Positions 1 through 8,212 of a DNA stretch of 64,000 bases are shown here, in pieces (position 1 is the first letter of the stretch; the number at the start of each line of letters is the position of its first letter). The stretch is taken from positions 62,001 to 126,000 of the forward strand of contig CAUZCL010000004.1 of the NCBI GenBank assembly GCA_963578475.1. Reading direction: 5' to 3'. The stretch is from SMYC01 sp963578475 (lineage in GTDB: Bacteria; Acidobacteriota; Vicinamibacteria; Marinacidobacterales; SMYC01). The notes under the pieces were generated by a model. It made no database searches. It was not told where the DNA came from and saw only the letters and a program-made list of their open reading frames with translations. The position numbers and the translations under genes are program-made.

Positions 1-2
1 TG

Positions 3-161
3 TTCATCCTGTTCGACGTCGAGCTCGTCTTCCTCTACCCGTGGGCCGTCGTGTACCGCACGCTCGGGTTCTTGGGGCTGGTCGAGATGGGCGTCTTTCT
101 CAGCGTGCTGATGGTGGGCTTCGTCTACGCCTGGGCCAACGGCGCCCTAGATTGGAAGTGA
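3..161 (+). CDS. nuoA: NADH-quinone oxidoreductase subunit A, C-terminal part
   Basis: The frame is open from base 3 to the TGA at 159-161, so the last 52 codons are present and the start lies outside the window. The residues read as the end of NuoA, a small membrane-arm subunit of complex I. The conserved acidic FDVE motif sits just before a hydrophobic stretch, then comes a last membrane helix (about EMGVFLSVLMVGFVYAW) and a short tail. It lies 2 bases ahead of nuoB, as in standard nuo operons. The identification rests on this motif plus position. Confidence 0.85.
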   Translation, partial: FILFDVELVFLYPWAVVYRTLGFLGLVEMGVFLSVLMVGFVYAWANGALDWK

Positions 162-163
162 AC

Positions 164-676
164 ATGTCGAGCGAACCGTCATTTCTCACTAGTCGACTCG
201 AGGAAGCCCTGGGCTGGGCTCGGAAGTTCTCGATCTTCCAATACCCTTTCGTGACGGCTTGCTGCGGGATGGAGTACATGGCAACGGCCTGCTCTCACTA
301 CGATGTCGACCGCTTCGGAGCCGGCCTCCCCAGATTCTCGCCGCGCCAGTCCGACGTGCTCTTCGTGGTCGGTACGATCAGTCACAAGATGGCACCGGTT
401 TTGGTGCGCATCCATGAGCAGATGGCCGACCCCAAGTGGGTGGTCTCCTTTGGCGTCTGCACCTGCACGGGCGGTTTCTACGACAACTACGCGACCGTGA
501 TGGGCATCGATACGATCATGCCGGTGGACGTCTACATACCGGGATGCCCGCCGCGACCGGAGATGGTCCTCGACGGTCTGATGAAGCTCCAGAACAAGAT
601 CCAGGACCAACATATGGGCGGTAAGCGGCCGGCGCCCGAACAGCGTCCGCCGCAACTAGAGGGATACGAGGTATGA
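164..676 (+). CDS. nuoB: NADH-quinone oxidoreductase subunit B
   Basis: This 170-residue protein is the PSST-type subunit that carries iron-sulfur cluster N2, next to the quinone site in the connecting part of complex I. Visible cluster motifs are the tandem Cys in ACCGMEYMA, the Cys pair in GVCTCTGG, and the Cys in YIPGCPPRPE near the C-terminus. The ATG at 164 follows the nuoA stop by 2 bases and gives the usual family length; an upstream in-frame ATG at 41 lies inside nuoA and was rejected. The 3' end overlaps nuoC by 4 bases, which suggests translational coupling. Confidence 0.95.
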   Translation: MSSEPSFLTSRLEEALGWARKFSIFQYPFVTACCGMEYMATACSHYDVDRFGAGLPRFSPRQSDVLFVVGTISHKMAPVLVRIHEQMADPKWVVSFGVCTCTGGFYDNYATVMGIDTIMPVDVYIPGCPPRPEMVLDGLMKLQNKIQDQHMGGKRPAPEQRPPQLEGYEV

Positions 677-1257
677 ATAACTCCTCCCTGATCGAGTCCG
701 TCACCAAGCGCTTTCCCGATGGCGTGTCGGCTTCCCACACCTACCGGGGCGACGCCACCGTGGTTCTGCAACTGGACGCGCTCCTCGAGACGGCTCGCTT
801 CCTCAAGGAAGACCCGGCAATGGAGATGAACTTCCTCGTGGACGTGACCGCAGTCGACTATTCCGCTTTCGGTAAAGGGTCGGTGCCGGCCTTCTTCTCC
901 TCTTCTGGAGTGACGGTGAGACCCTCGCCTCAGATTCCGGATCCCGACCCGTGGCCCGGGCCGCCGGACAAAGCGCGCTTCGCGGTCGTGTACCACTTTT
1001 ACTCGATGGCCAAAAAGCACCGCCTGCGGCTGCAGGTTCCGATAGAAGATGAAACTTCCCCGGAAGTGGATTCTCTGACGTCGCTCTGGCCCGGAGCCAA
1101 CTGGCTGGAGCGCGAGGTCTGGGACATGTTCGGGATCGTTTTTCGGGGGCATCCGGACCTCAAGCGCATCCTCATGTACCAAGAGTTCGAAGGCCACCCG
1201 CTGCGCAAGGACTATCCCGTCGCGAAACGCCAGCCACTCATCGGACCCCTCAACTAG
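673..1257 (+). CDS. nuoC: NADH-quinone oxidoreductase subunit C
   Basis: This 194-residue protein is the 30-kDa-type subunit of the peripheral arm of complex I. The family signature is clear: EREVWDMFGIVFRGHPDL followed by KRILMYQEFEGHPLRKDYP. The middle (about residues 75-100) has a Pro-rich insertion. The ATG overlaps the nuoB TGA (ATGA), so the start is well supported. It is separate from nuoD, whereas nuoC and nuoD are fused in enterobacteria. Confidence 0.95.
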   Translation: MNNSSLIESVTKRFPDGVSASHTYRGDATVVLQLDALLETARFLKEDPAMEMNFLVDVTAVDYSAFGKGSVPAFFSSSGVTVRPSPQIPDPDPWPGPPDKARFAVVYHFYSMAKKHRLRLQVPIEDETSPEVDSLTSLWPGANWLEREVWDMFGIVFRGHPDLKRILMYQEFEGHPLRKDYPVAKRQPLIGPLN

Positions 1258-1259
1258 AC

Positions 1260-2627
1260 ATGACGACGCACACGCCAGGAACGACTCCCAAGCAGCCCGC
1301 GGGTCTCACGACGCGGGAAATGATGCTCAACATCGGTCCGGCGCATCCGGCCATGCACGGTATCGTCCGTCTCGTGACCAAGCTCGAGGGAGAGGAGATA
1401 AAAGGCGCCGAAGTGGAGATCGGCTACCTCCATCGCGGCTTCGAGAAGATGGCGGAAACCGTCGACTATAACGGCGTCATGCCCTACACCGACCGGCTCA
1501 ACTACGTATCGCCGCTGATCAATAACATGGGCTACTGCATGGCGATGGAAAAACTCCTAGGGATCGAGGTTCCTGAGCGTTGCCACTACATTCGGGTCAT
1601 TCTTTCGGAGGTCTCCCGGATCGGGGACCACCTCACCTGCGTGGGTGCGACCGCCATGGAGCTCGGCGCGTTCACGGTCTTTCTTTACATGATAAAGGCC
1701 AGGGAGTACCTCTGGGATCTCGTGGAGAAGGTGACCGGCGCACGGATGACCGTGAGCTACTGCCGTGTCGGCGGCGTAAAGGCCGACCTGCAAGACGATT
1801 TCGCCGAGCTATGCGTCAAAGCGTTCATGGAGACCCGCAAAGTCCTCGACGAAACGCACGGGCTCTTGACACGCAACCGCATCTTTACGGACCGCATGAA
1901 CGGCACCGGTGTGATTTCCGCCGAAGAGGCTATCTCTTACGGGATCACGGGCCCCTTTCTTCGCGCCACCGGCGCCGAGTACGACGTCCGCAAAGACTGT
2001 CCGTACGCCGTCTATGATCGCCTGCCCTTCGACGTGCCGGTGGGGACCCGAGGCGACAACATGGATCGCTACCTGGTCCGTATGGAAGAGATGGAACAGT
2101 CGATGCGCATCGTCGAGGCCGCGTTACGCGACATCCCGCCAGGACCGGTGCTGACCAACCCGGAGACCGGGCGTCCAATTCCCGCCGCGGAGATGGTCGA
2201 CCTCGCCAAGGTGGGGAACATCGACGCTATCTCGGGCGGTTGCGCCGTCGCCGGTCCAACCCTCGAGGGTTCCAGTCGGGCCCAGTATCCATCGATTGCG
2301 GCGGACCAGAAACAAGTCTTCCTGCCGGCCAAGGAGGACACCTACGGCAACATCGAAGGGCTGATGCAGAACTTCAAGCTGGTCATGTACGGCCACGGAG
2401 TGCGAGCGCCGAAAGGGGAGGTCTACTTCCCGGTGGAAGGGGCCAATGGAGAGCTGGGGTTCTACGTGGTGAGTGACGGAGGCAGCGGGCCCTACCGGTT
2501 ACGGTGTCGCCCGCCCTGCTTCGCCATCATGTCGGCGCTGCCCACGCTCCTCGAGGGGGACATGATTTCCGACCTCATTCCTACCTTCGGCTCGGTGAAC
2601 ATGATCGGTGGGGAGCTCGACCGTTGA
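1260..2627 (+). CDS. nuoD: NADH-quinone oxidoreductase subunit D
   Basis: This 455-residue protein is the 49-kDa-type subunit, which forms the quinone-binding pocket with NuoB. Motifs include NIGPAHPAMHG near the N-terminus, GYLHRGFEKMAE, TDRLNYVSP, and the C-terminal DLIPTFGSVNMIGGELDR. The length is a little above the usual bacterial form, with extra sequence around residues 310-345. It starts 2 bases after the nuoC stop and ends in a TTGA overlap with the nuoE-nuoF fusion. Confidence 0.95.
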   Translation: MTTHTPGTTPKQPAGLTTREMMLNIGPAHPAMHGIVRLVTKLEGEEIKGAEVEIGYLHRGFEKMAETVDYNGVMPYTDRLNYVSPLINNMGYCMAMEKLLGIEVPERCHYIRVILSEVSRIGDHLTCVGATAMELGAFTVFLYMIKAREYLWDLVEKVTGARMTVSYCRVGGVKADLQDDFAELCVKAFMETRKVLDETHGLLTRNRIFTDRMNGTGVISAEEAISYGITGPFLRATGAEYDVRKDCPYAVYDRLPFDVPVGTRGDNMDRYLVRMEEMEQSMRIVEAALRDIPPGPVLTNPETGRPIPAAEMVDLAKVGNIDAISGGCAVAGPTLEGSSRAQYPSIAADQKQVFLPAKEDTYGNIEGLMQNFKLVMYGHGVRAPKGEVYFPVEGANGELGFYVVSDGGSGPYRLRCRPPCFAIMSALPTLLEGDMISDLIPTFGSVNMIGGELDR

Positions 2628-4420
2628 AGCTCTCGGACCTCGAAGGCAAAGCAGCGGAGATTCTAGAACGCTACGAGTACCCGAAGGCGGCCATGCTGCC
2701 TCTCTTGTGGCTCGTTCAAGAAAATCAAGGCTACGTCGCTCCAGACGCGGAGGTCTGGGTAGCAGGCATCCTAGGGGTGTCCCGCTCCAAGGTGCGCGAA
2801 GCGGTCTCCTTCTACAACATGTTCCACACCGAGCCGGTGGGCCGACGCGAGCTTCGCGTCTGCACAAGTCTGCCCTGTATGCTGCGCGGCGCGGGGGATG
2901 TGCTGGCGCAGATCGAGAAGAAGTTGAACATCCGCCCCGGCGAAACGACGCCAGGGGGCGAGGTCACCCTCACCGAGGTCGAGTGCCTATGCGCCTGCGA
3001 AATGGCGCCCATGGCTCAGCTCGATGAACGCTTCGTCGGCCCCCTCGAAGGCGAAACGGTCGCCGCGATCGTAAAGGACGCGCTGACCGAGCCCAAAAGC
3101 CCAGAATCGACCCCGGAGCCCACGCCGTACATCGCAACGGATGGGCCAGTCCTGTCTCTGCACTTCGAGGATCCCGACGGGACATGGATGGATGGCTACG
3201 TCGCCGATGGCGGGTACGACGCGGCAAGGAAGGCTCTCACCTTGATGACGCCGAAGCAGGTGACCGACGAGGTTCTTAGCGCCAATTTACGCGGGCTGGG
3301 CGGCGCAGGGTTCCCAACCGGTAGGAAGTGGTCGTTCATCCCCGCGGACACGGACAAGCCAAAATACTTGGTGGTCAACGCCGACGAGGGCGAGCCGGGT
3401 ACCTTCAAGGACCGCTACCTCATGGAGCGCGACCCACACTCGCTGCTCGAAGGCATGATCATCGCCGCCTTCGCCATCGACTGTCACAAGGCTTATGTCT
3501 ACATCCGCGGCGAGTACTTTCGGTCCGCTCATCGCCTACAGCGGGCCATCGACGAGGCGCACGAAAGCGGTTGGTTGGGCAAGGATATCCAGGGCACCGG
3601 TTTCGATCTAGATGTGGTCATCCACCGTGGCGCCGGAGCTTATATCTGCGGCGAAGAGACGGCGCTTTTGACCTCGCTCGAAGGAGGTAAGGGCTTCCCA
3701 CGTCTCAAGCCTCCCTTCCCCGCGATCTCGGGTCTCTTCTCCTGCCCGACTATCGTCAACAATGTTGAGACGCTTTGCGCTGTGCCGTTCATTCTGCGCC
3801 ACGGAGTCGATCGGTTCAAGGAGATGGGCACCGAAAGTCAGGGCGGCACGCGCCTCTTCTGCGTAAGCGGGCACGTTGTCACGCCCGGGGTCTACGAGGC
3901 GCCCGTCTCGATCACACTACGAGAGCTGATCGAGAGGGCGGGTGGCATCCGCGACGGCAACAAGCTCAAGGCCGTGATCCCCGGAGGAATCTCGGCGAAG
4001 ATCCTGACCGCCGATGAGATCGACGTCGCCATGGACTTCGACTCGCTCCGGGCCGTAGGCACCATGGCCGGCTCCGGTGGTGTCATCGTCATGGACGACA
4101 CCACCTGCATGGTGGAGGCACTCGAGTCGGCCGCCAAGTTCTTTGCGGACGAGTCGTGCGGACAGTGTTCGCCGTGTCGTGAGGGCACCGGTTGGGTGCT
4201 TCGTATCATGCACCGCGTCCGCAAAGGGCGGGGGAAGATTCAGGACTTGGAGGACCTTCTCGCCATCGCCGGCGACATGGAAGGAAAGACCATCTGCGTC
4301 TTCGCGGACGCGGCCGCTTGGCCGGTGCAGTCCTACATTGTGAAGTTCCGGAGCGAGTTCGAGGAGTACATCCGCACCGAGCGCTTGCGAGAGAGCAAGG
4401 AGGCCGCTGCCCATGCCTAG
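2624..4420 (+). CDS. NuoE-NuoF fusion, NADH dehydrogenase module
   Basis: One uninterrupted frame of 598 residues joins NuoE to NuoF. The N-terminal part (about 1-150) is the thioredoxin-like NuoE domain with a [2Fe-2S] site: CTSLPC and CLCACEMAP. A linker rich in Pro, Glu and Ser (about 155-175) leads into NuoF, with the FMN/NADH glycine-rich motifs GLGGAGFPTGRKW and NADEGEPGTFKDR, then GAYICGEETAL, and the [4Fe-4S] site ESCGQCSPCREG with a fourth Cys in GKTICVF. The start is TTG at 2624, overlapping the nuoD stop. A GGGGAG ribosome site lies about 10 bases upstream, and there is no in-frame ATG before the NuoE core. The module oxidises NADH and passes electrons to NuoG. Confidence 0.93.
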   Translation: MKLSDLEGKAAEILERYEYPKAAMLPLLWLVQENQGYVAPDAEVWVAGILGVSRSKVREAVSFYNMFHTEPVGRRELRVCTSLPCMLRGAGDVLAQIEKKLNIRPGETTPGGEVTLTEVECLCACEMAPMAQLDERFVGPLEGETVAAIVKDALTEPKSPESTPEPTPYIATDGPVLSLHFEDPDGTWMDGYVADGGYDAARKALTLMTPKQVTDEVLSANLRGLGGAGFPTGRKWSFIPADTDKPKYLVVNADEGEPGTFKDRYLMERDPHSLLEGMIIAAFAIDCHKAYVYIRGEYFRSAHRLQRAIDEAHESGWLGKDIQGTGFDLDVVIHRGAGAYICGEETALLTSLEGGKGFPRLKPPFPAISGLFSCPTIVNNVETLCAVPFILRHGVDRFKEMGTESQGGTRLFCVSGHVVTPGVYEAPVSITLRELIERAGGIRDGNKLKAVIPGGISAKILTADEIDVAMDFDSLRAVGTMAGSGGVIVMDDTTCMVEALESAAKFFADESCGQCSPCREGTGWVLRIMHRVRKGRGKIQDLEDLLAIAGDMEGKTICVFADAAAWPVQSYIVKFRSEFEEYIRTERLRESKEAAAHA

Positions 4421-6029
4421 CCTGAGCCGCGTGACTATCGATGGCCGCGAGATCACCGTTTCCGAAGGAACCACGGTCATCCAGGCGGCGGAGCAGCTCG
4501 GAATCTTCATCCCTCGTTACTGCTACCATCCCGGTCTCTCGATCGCCGGCAACTGCCGCATCTGTCTCGTCGACGTCGAGAAATCTCCCAAGCTAGAGAT
4601 CTCCTGCAACCTAGCGGTCAGGGAGGGGATGGTCGTGCACACCAAGAGCGACAAGGCTGAGGACGGGCGCAAGACCGTGCTGGAATTTCTCCTTGCCAAC
4701 CACCCGCTCGACTGCCCCGTCTGCGACCAGTCCGGTGAATGCGACCTGCAGAATTACTACATGAACTTCGGGCTCTACGACTCGAAGTTCCGGGAGCAGA
4801 AGGTCAAGAAGAAAAAAGCCGTGGAGCTGGGTCCCCATGTGATGCTCGACCAGGAGCGCTGTATCTTGTGCTCCCGCTGCGTGCGCTTCACGGACGAGAT
4901 CACTGAGACCGGTGAGTTCGGCATCTTCAACCGCGGCGACCGTGCGGAGCTCGGGATCTACCCCGGCGAGGTGCTCGACAATCCGTACTCGGCCAACGTG
5001 GTGGACATCTGTCCGGTCGGCGCCCTGACCGAGAAGGACTTCCGCTTCGCAGCGAGGGTCTGGTACCTGTCGAGCACCCCAACCGTCTGCAACGGCTGCA
5101 GCCAAGGCTGCAACGTCGATCTACACTTCGTGCTCGACCGGCCTCATCTGAACGACGGGGCTAGGCTCGTGCGCATCAAGCCCCGCTACAACGCGGACGT
5201 CAACCAATGGTGGTTGTGTGACGAGGGGCGCTATGGCTTCGGCTGGCTGGATAAGGCACGGATCACGAAGGTGCAGGGGCCCGCGGCAAACGGAGATGCC
5301 ACCTGGGAGCAGGCCCTCAGCGCGATCGCGACGAACCTTGCAGAGTTAGGCAAGGGCCGGATCGGCGTGATCGCCTCGGCCCAGCTCACCAATGAAGAGC
5401 TCTTCCTGATCCGAGAGATTCTCCAGAATTCCTTGGGAGCCCGAGTCAGCTCAAACGTTTCAGAAGAGCCCGGCTCTGCCGACGACTTCCTCATCAAGGG
5501 CGACAAGAATCCCAACACCCGGGGAGCGACGCTTCTGGGTTTGGCCGACCCCGAGGCACCGGATGCCGAGGAGATCATGGACGAGGCCGCTTCTGGGAAG
5601 CTCGGTGCCCTATGGGTCTTCGGGCACGATCTTGTGGAGCTCTTTGGCGAGGAGAGAGTGCGGGAGCTCGCGGAGAAAGTGGACCTCTTCGTCTTCTCGG
5701 GCACCAACGACAACAAAACCGTGCCGTTCGCGCATTGGGTACTGCCCACGGCCGCCTACATGGAGAAGGATGGTACCTTCGTCAACTGTCACGGCCGCGT
5801 CCAGCGCATCGGCCGCGCCTTCGCACCTCTCGAGGACGCGCGGGAGGACTGGCGCCTTCTTCTGGATTTGGCCGGGCGGTTAGGTCAGCCGCTTGCCTTT
5901 CGGGGACCGCAGGAGATCTTCGGCGCATTGGCCAAGGCGTCGAATCACTTCGAGGGATTGAGCTACGAGACCATCGGATCGCAAGGGGCCGACATTAGTG
6001 TTGAGGCGCCTGAGATGATGGACCCATGA
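4413..6029 (+). CDS. nuoG: NADH-quinone oxidoreductase subunit G, short form
   Basis: This 538-residue protein carries the electron wire of the peripheral arm. Near the N-terminus is a plant-ferredoxin-like [2Fe-2S] site (GNCRICLVDV), then the His/Cys cluster site (HPLDCPVCDQSGECDLQ), then a ferredoxin pair (RCILCSRCVRF and CPVGAL). A further Cys group (CNGCSQGC) around residue 230 resembles the N7-type ligand set. The C-terminal molybdopterin-oxidoreductase-like region is short, so the protein is well below the roughly 900 residues of the E. coli subunit. It overlaps the fusion gene upstream by 8 bases and nuoH by 4. Confidence 0.93.
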   Translation: MPSLSRVTIDGREITVSEGTTVIQAAEQLGIFIPRYCYHPGLSIAGNCRICLVDVEKSPKLEISCNLAVREGMVVHTKSDKAEDGRKTVLEFLLANHPLDCPVCDQSGECDLQNYYMNFGLYDSKFREQKVKKKKAVELGPHVMLDQERCILCSRCVRFTDEITETGEFGIFNRGDRAELGIYPGEVLDNPYSANVVDICPVGALTEKDFRFAARVWYLSSTPTVCNGCSQGCNVDLHFVLDRPHLNDGARLVRIKPRYNADVNQWWLCDEGRYGFGWLDKARITKVQGPAANGDATWEQALSAIATNLAELGKGRIGVIASAQLTNEELFLIREILQNSLGARVSSNVSEEPGSADDFLIKGDKNPNTRGATLLGLADPEAPDAEEIMDEAASGKLGALWVFGHDLVELFGEERVRELAEKVDLFVFSGTNDNKTVPFAHWVLPTAAYMEKDGTFVNCHGRVQRIGRAFAPLEDAREDWRLLLDLAGRLGQPLAFRGPQEIFGALAKASNHFEGLSYETIGSQGADISVEAPEMMDP

Positions 6030-7117
6030 TGGAAATTCTGGTCATCAAGGTGGTTCTGGCAGGGATGGTCTTTCTCGCGGTCCTGAATCTTGCGGGGTTT
6101 CATACGTGGGTGGAGCGCAAGCAGTCAGCCCTCATTCAGGACCGCATCGGGGCCAACCGCGCCAGCATCTTCGGCTTCAAGGCGCTGGGACTCTTCCATG
6201 GCATCGCCGATCCGATCAAGCTGTTCACCAAAGAAGACATCGTCCCGGCCGGGGCGGACAAGACCCTCCATACTCTGGCCCCCTTCTTCTCAGTCTTTTT
6301 CGCCTTGGTAACCTTTGCCGCAATTCCGTTCGGCGACCAGCTCATCATTGGGGAACGGGTCATAAACCTGCAGGTAGCCAGCATCAACGCGGCACTGCTC
6401 TTCATCTTTGCCATGCTCTCCCTCGGCGTCTACGGCGTGATCCTCGCCGGCTTCGCTTCGCGCAACAACTACGCGATCATGGGCGGGCTGCGGGCAACCG
6501 CGCAGATGATCTCCTATGAGATCGCTCTCGGCATCTCTATCGTCGGCGTGATCATGGTCTATGGGACCATGGACCTGGCCGAGCTGGTCCGGGCCCAGGG
6601 ATATATGATTGGCGGCTGGGTCCCGATGTGGGGAATCGTCACGCAGCCTGTCGCGTTCATCGTCTTCTTGACCGCGGCCCTCGCTGAGACCAAAAGAGTC
6701 CCCTTCGACCTGCCGGAAGCAGAGTCGGAGATCATCGGCTACTTCGTCGAGTACAGCGGCATGAAGTTCGGGATGTTCCTCCTCACCGATTTCCTCGAGA
6801 CCATCGTGGTGGCGTGCGTTGCGACAACTCTCTTCTTCGGCGGGTGGCAGGTGCCCTTCCTCCTGCCGGACGGCTTCCACTTCCCCTGGGGGGGAGAAGT
6901 CCTATTCGCCAACTGGTTCTACGCTCTCCTCGGAGTGGCGAGCTTCTCGATCAAAGTCTTGATCTTCTGCTTCGTGTTCATGCAGATAAGATGGACCCTG
7001 CCGCGCTTTCGCTACGACCAGCTCATGAGCCTCGGCTGGAAAGGCCTCTTCCCTATCGCAGTGGCCAACACCGTGCTCACCGCCATCGTTCTAGTTTTCT
7101 TTGGGGAGAGCACCTAA
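6026..7117 (+). CDS. nuoH: NADH-quinone oxidoreductase subunit H
   Basis: This 363-residue, eight-helix-type membrane protein anchors the peripheral arm and forms the quinone entry channel. Family motifs include WVERKQSALIQDRIGANRA near the N-terminus, GLFHGIADPIKLFTKED, the acidic loop AETKRVPFDLPEAESEI, and EYSGMKFGMF. The start is the first of two adjacent ATG codons overlapping the nuoG stop; the second would remove only one residue. It overlaps nuoI by a single base (TAATG). Confidence 0.95.
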   Translation: MMEILVIKVVLAGMVFLAVLNLAGFHTWVERKQSALIQDRIGANRASIFGFKALGLFHGIADPIKLFTKEDIVPAGADKTLHTLAPFFSVFFALVTFAAIPFGDQLIIGERVINLQVASINAALLFIFAMLSLGVYGVILAGFASRNNYAIMGGLRATAQMISYEIALGISIVGVIMVYGTMDLAELVRAQGYMIGGWVPMWGIVTQPVAFIVFLTAALAETKRVPFDLPEAESEIIGYFVEYSGMKFGMFLLTDFLETIVVACVATTLFFGGWQVPFLLPDGFHFPWGGEVLFANWFYALLGVASFSIKVLIFCFVFMQIRWTLPRFRYDQLMSLGWKGLFPIAVANTVLTAIVLVFFGEST

Positions 7118-7737
7118 TGGCCATCAAAGTTGTCCGCAGACCCGAGCTGACCTTTTGGGAGAAGACCTACCTCCCCCAGATCCTCAGCGGTCTCAAGATC
7201 ACTTTTTCGCATTTCTTCCGCAACCTCTTCCTCCACATCGCACACGTCTTTGGCCGTCTCCTGCATCTTCGTGCCAGCGCCACCATCCAGTATCCCGAAG
7301 AGCTCAGGCCCCTCATGTCGAGGTACCGAAGCCGCCACCGGCTCACCGTACGCGAAGATAACTCCCCCCGCTGTGTGGGCTGCATGCTCTGTGAGACGGT
7401 GTGTCCGGCCAAGTGCATCACGATCGTACCGGCCGAGCATCCAGACCCCAAAGTCGAGAAGTTCCCGGTCCGCTTCGACATCGACCTGGGCGTTTGCGTG
7501 TATTGCGGATACTGCGTCGAGGTTTGCCCCGAGGACGCGGTCCGCATGGACACCGGAATCCTCGACCTCGCCGCCTATTCGAGGGAGGCCATGAGGCTCG
7601 ATATCCATGAGCTGATGGACCCATCGCTGCGTAAACCGTTAACCGGCTGCAGCCTTGACTTTCCTCACCAATGTGAGCCAATGGGGGGCCAGATGAAGGG
7701 CAGCTGGAGCGCCGACACGCCAAAGCCCGAGTCCTGA
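7117..7737 (+). CDS. nuoI: NADH-quinone oxidoreductase subunit I
   Basis: This 206-residue ferredoxin-like subunit holds two [4Fe-4S] clusters (N6a/N6b type). The two ligand sets are CVGCMLCETVCP and CVYCGYCVEVCP. An N-terminal amphipathic stretch (about residues 10-45) would lie on the membrane. The ATG at 7117 shares its A with the nuoH TAA stop. In most nuo operons nuoJ, K, L, M and N follow; here the next sequence is an unrelated CBS fragment, so the operon is interrupted or ends here. Confidence 0.95.
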   Translation: MAIKVVRRPELTFWEKTYLPQILSGLKITFSHFFRNLFLHIAHVFGRLLHLRASATIQYPEELRPLMSRYRSRHRLTVREDNSPRCVGCMLCETVCPAKCITIVPAEHPDPKVEKFPVRFDIDLGVCVYCGYCVEVCPEDAVRMDTGILDLAAYSREAMRLDIHELMDPSLRKPLTGCSLDFPHQCEPMGGQMKGSWSADTPKPES

Positions 7738-7751
7738 GAGCCGGACACACG

Positions 7752-8010
7752 ATGAGTCGCCTACGATTGGCCAAGGAGATCAGGGTGACGAAGCTCGTCA
7801 CCGTAGATCCGGAAGACGATGTCCTTCGAGGGATTCGTCTCCTTCTGCGACATCACATCTCCGGCGCCCCAGTGGTCGATCGCGACCGGCGCTATCTCGG
7901 CACGCTTACGGAAAGCAGCTGCATGCGGGTCCTCACCGAGACGGCTCGCGAGGCCGGGGAGGAGAAGATTGAGGTTCCTCAAGCGCGCGCATTCATGTCG
8001 AAGAAGGCTC
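7752..8010 (+). pseudogene. CBS-domain protein, N-terminal half only
   Basis: The translation shows one recognisable CBS repeat: VTVDPEDDVLRGIRLLLRH, then ISGAPVVDRDRRYLGTLTE, then a linker ending ARAFMSKK, where a second CBS repeat should begin. After about 8010 the frame turns into Arg-rich nonsense and no second CBS repeat is found. Either the ATG at 7752 or a GTG at 7785 (AAGGAG six bases upstream) could be the old start. CBS pairs bind adenosyl ligands and regulate channels or enzymes; half a pair is unlikely to work. Confidence 0.6.
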
Positions 8011-8163
8011 AGCGACAAATCCGGCGACGGGCTGATGCGCCGGCTCGCGCATGGCCCCGACGCGAAGAAGATTCTTCGCGAAGCACTCGACGAGGCGGCG
8101 AAAGACGCGGGTGTCGTCTTCGAAGTCCGCGACGGCGAGATGTTCCTCGACGATTCGCACTAG
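8002..8163 (+). pseudogene. Unidentified C-terminal gene fragment
   Basis: A frame different from the CBS fragment reads like genuine protein up to a TAG at 8161-8163, ending AGVVFEVRDGEMFLDDSH. No adequate start or ribosome site is visible; an ATG at 8035 would give only 42 residues. I read it as the tail of a gene whose body has been deleted, joined to the CBS remnant near 8005. I do not recognise the family. Confidence 0.35.
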
Positions 8164-8212
8164 CACCAGCGCAGCGAGCGGGTAGCATAGCGACTCTAGA
8201 GAAGGAGGGTCC

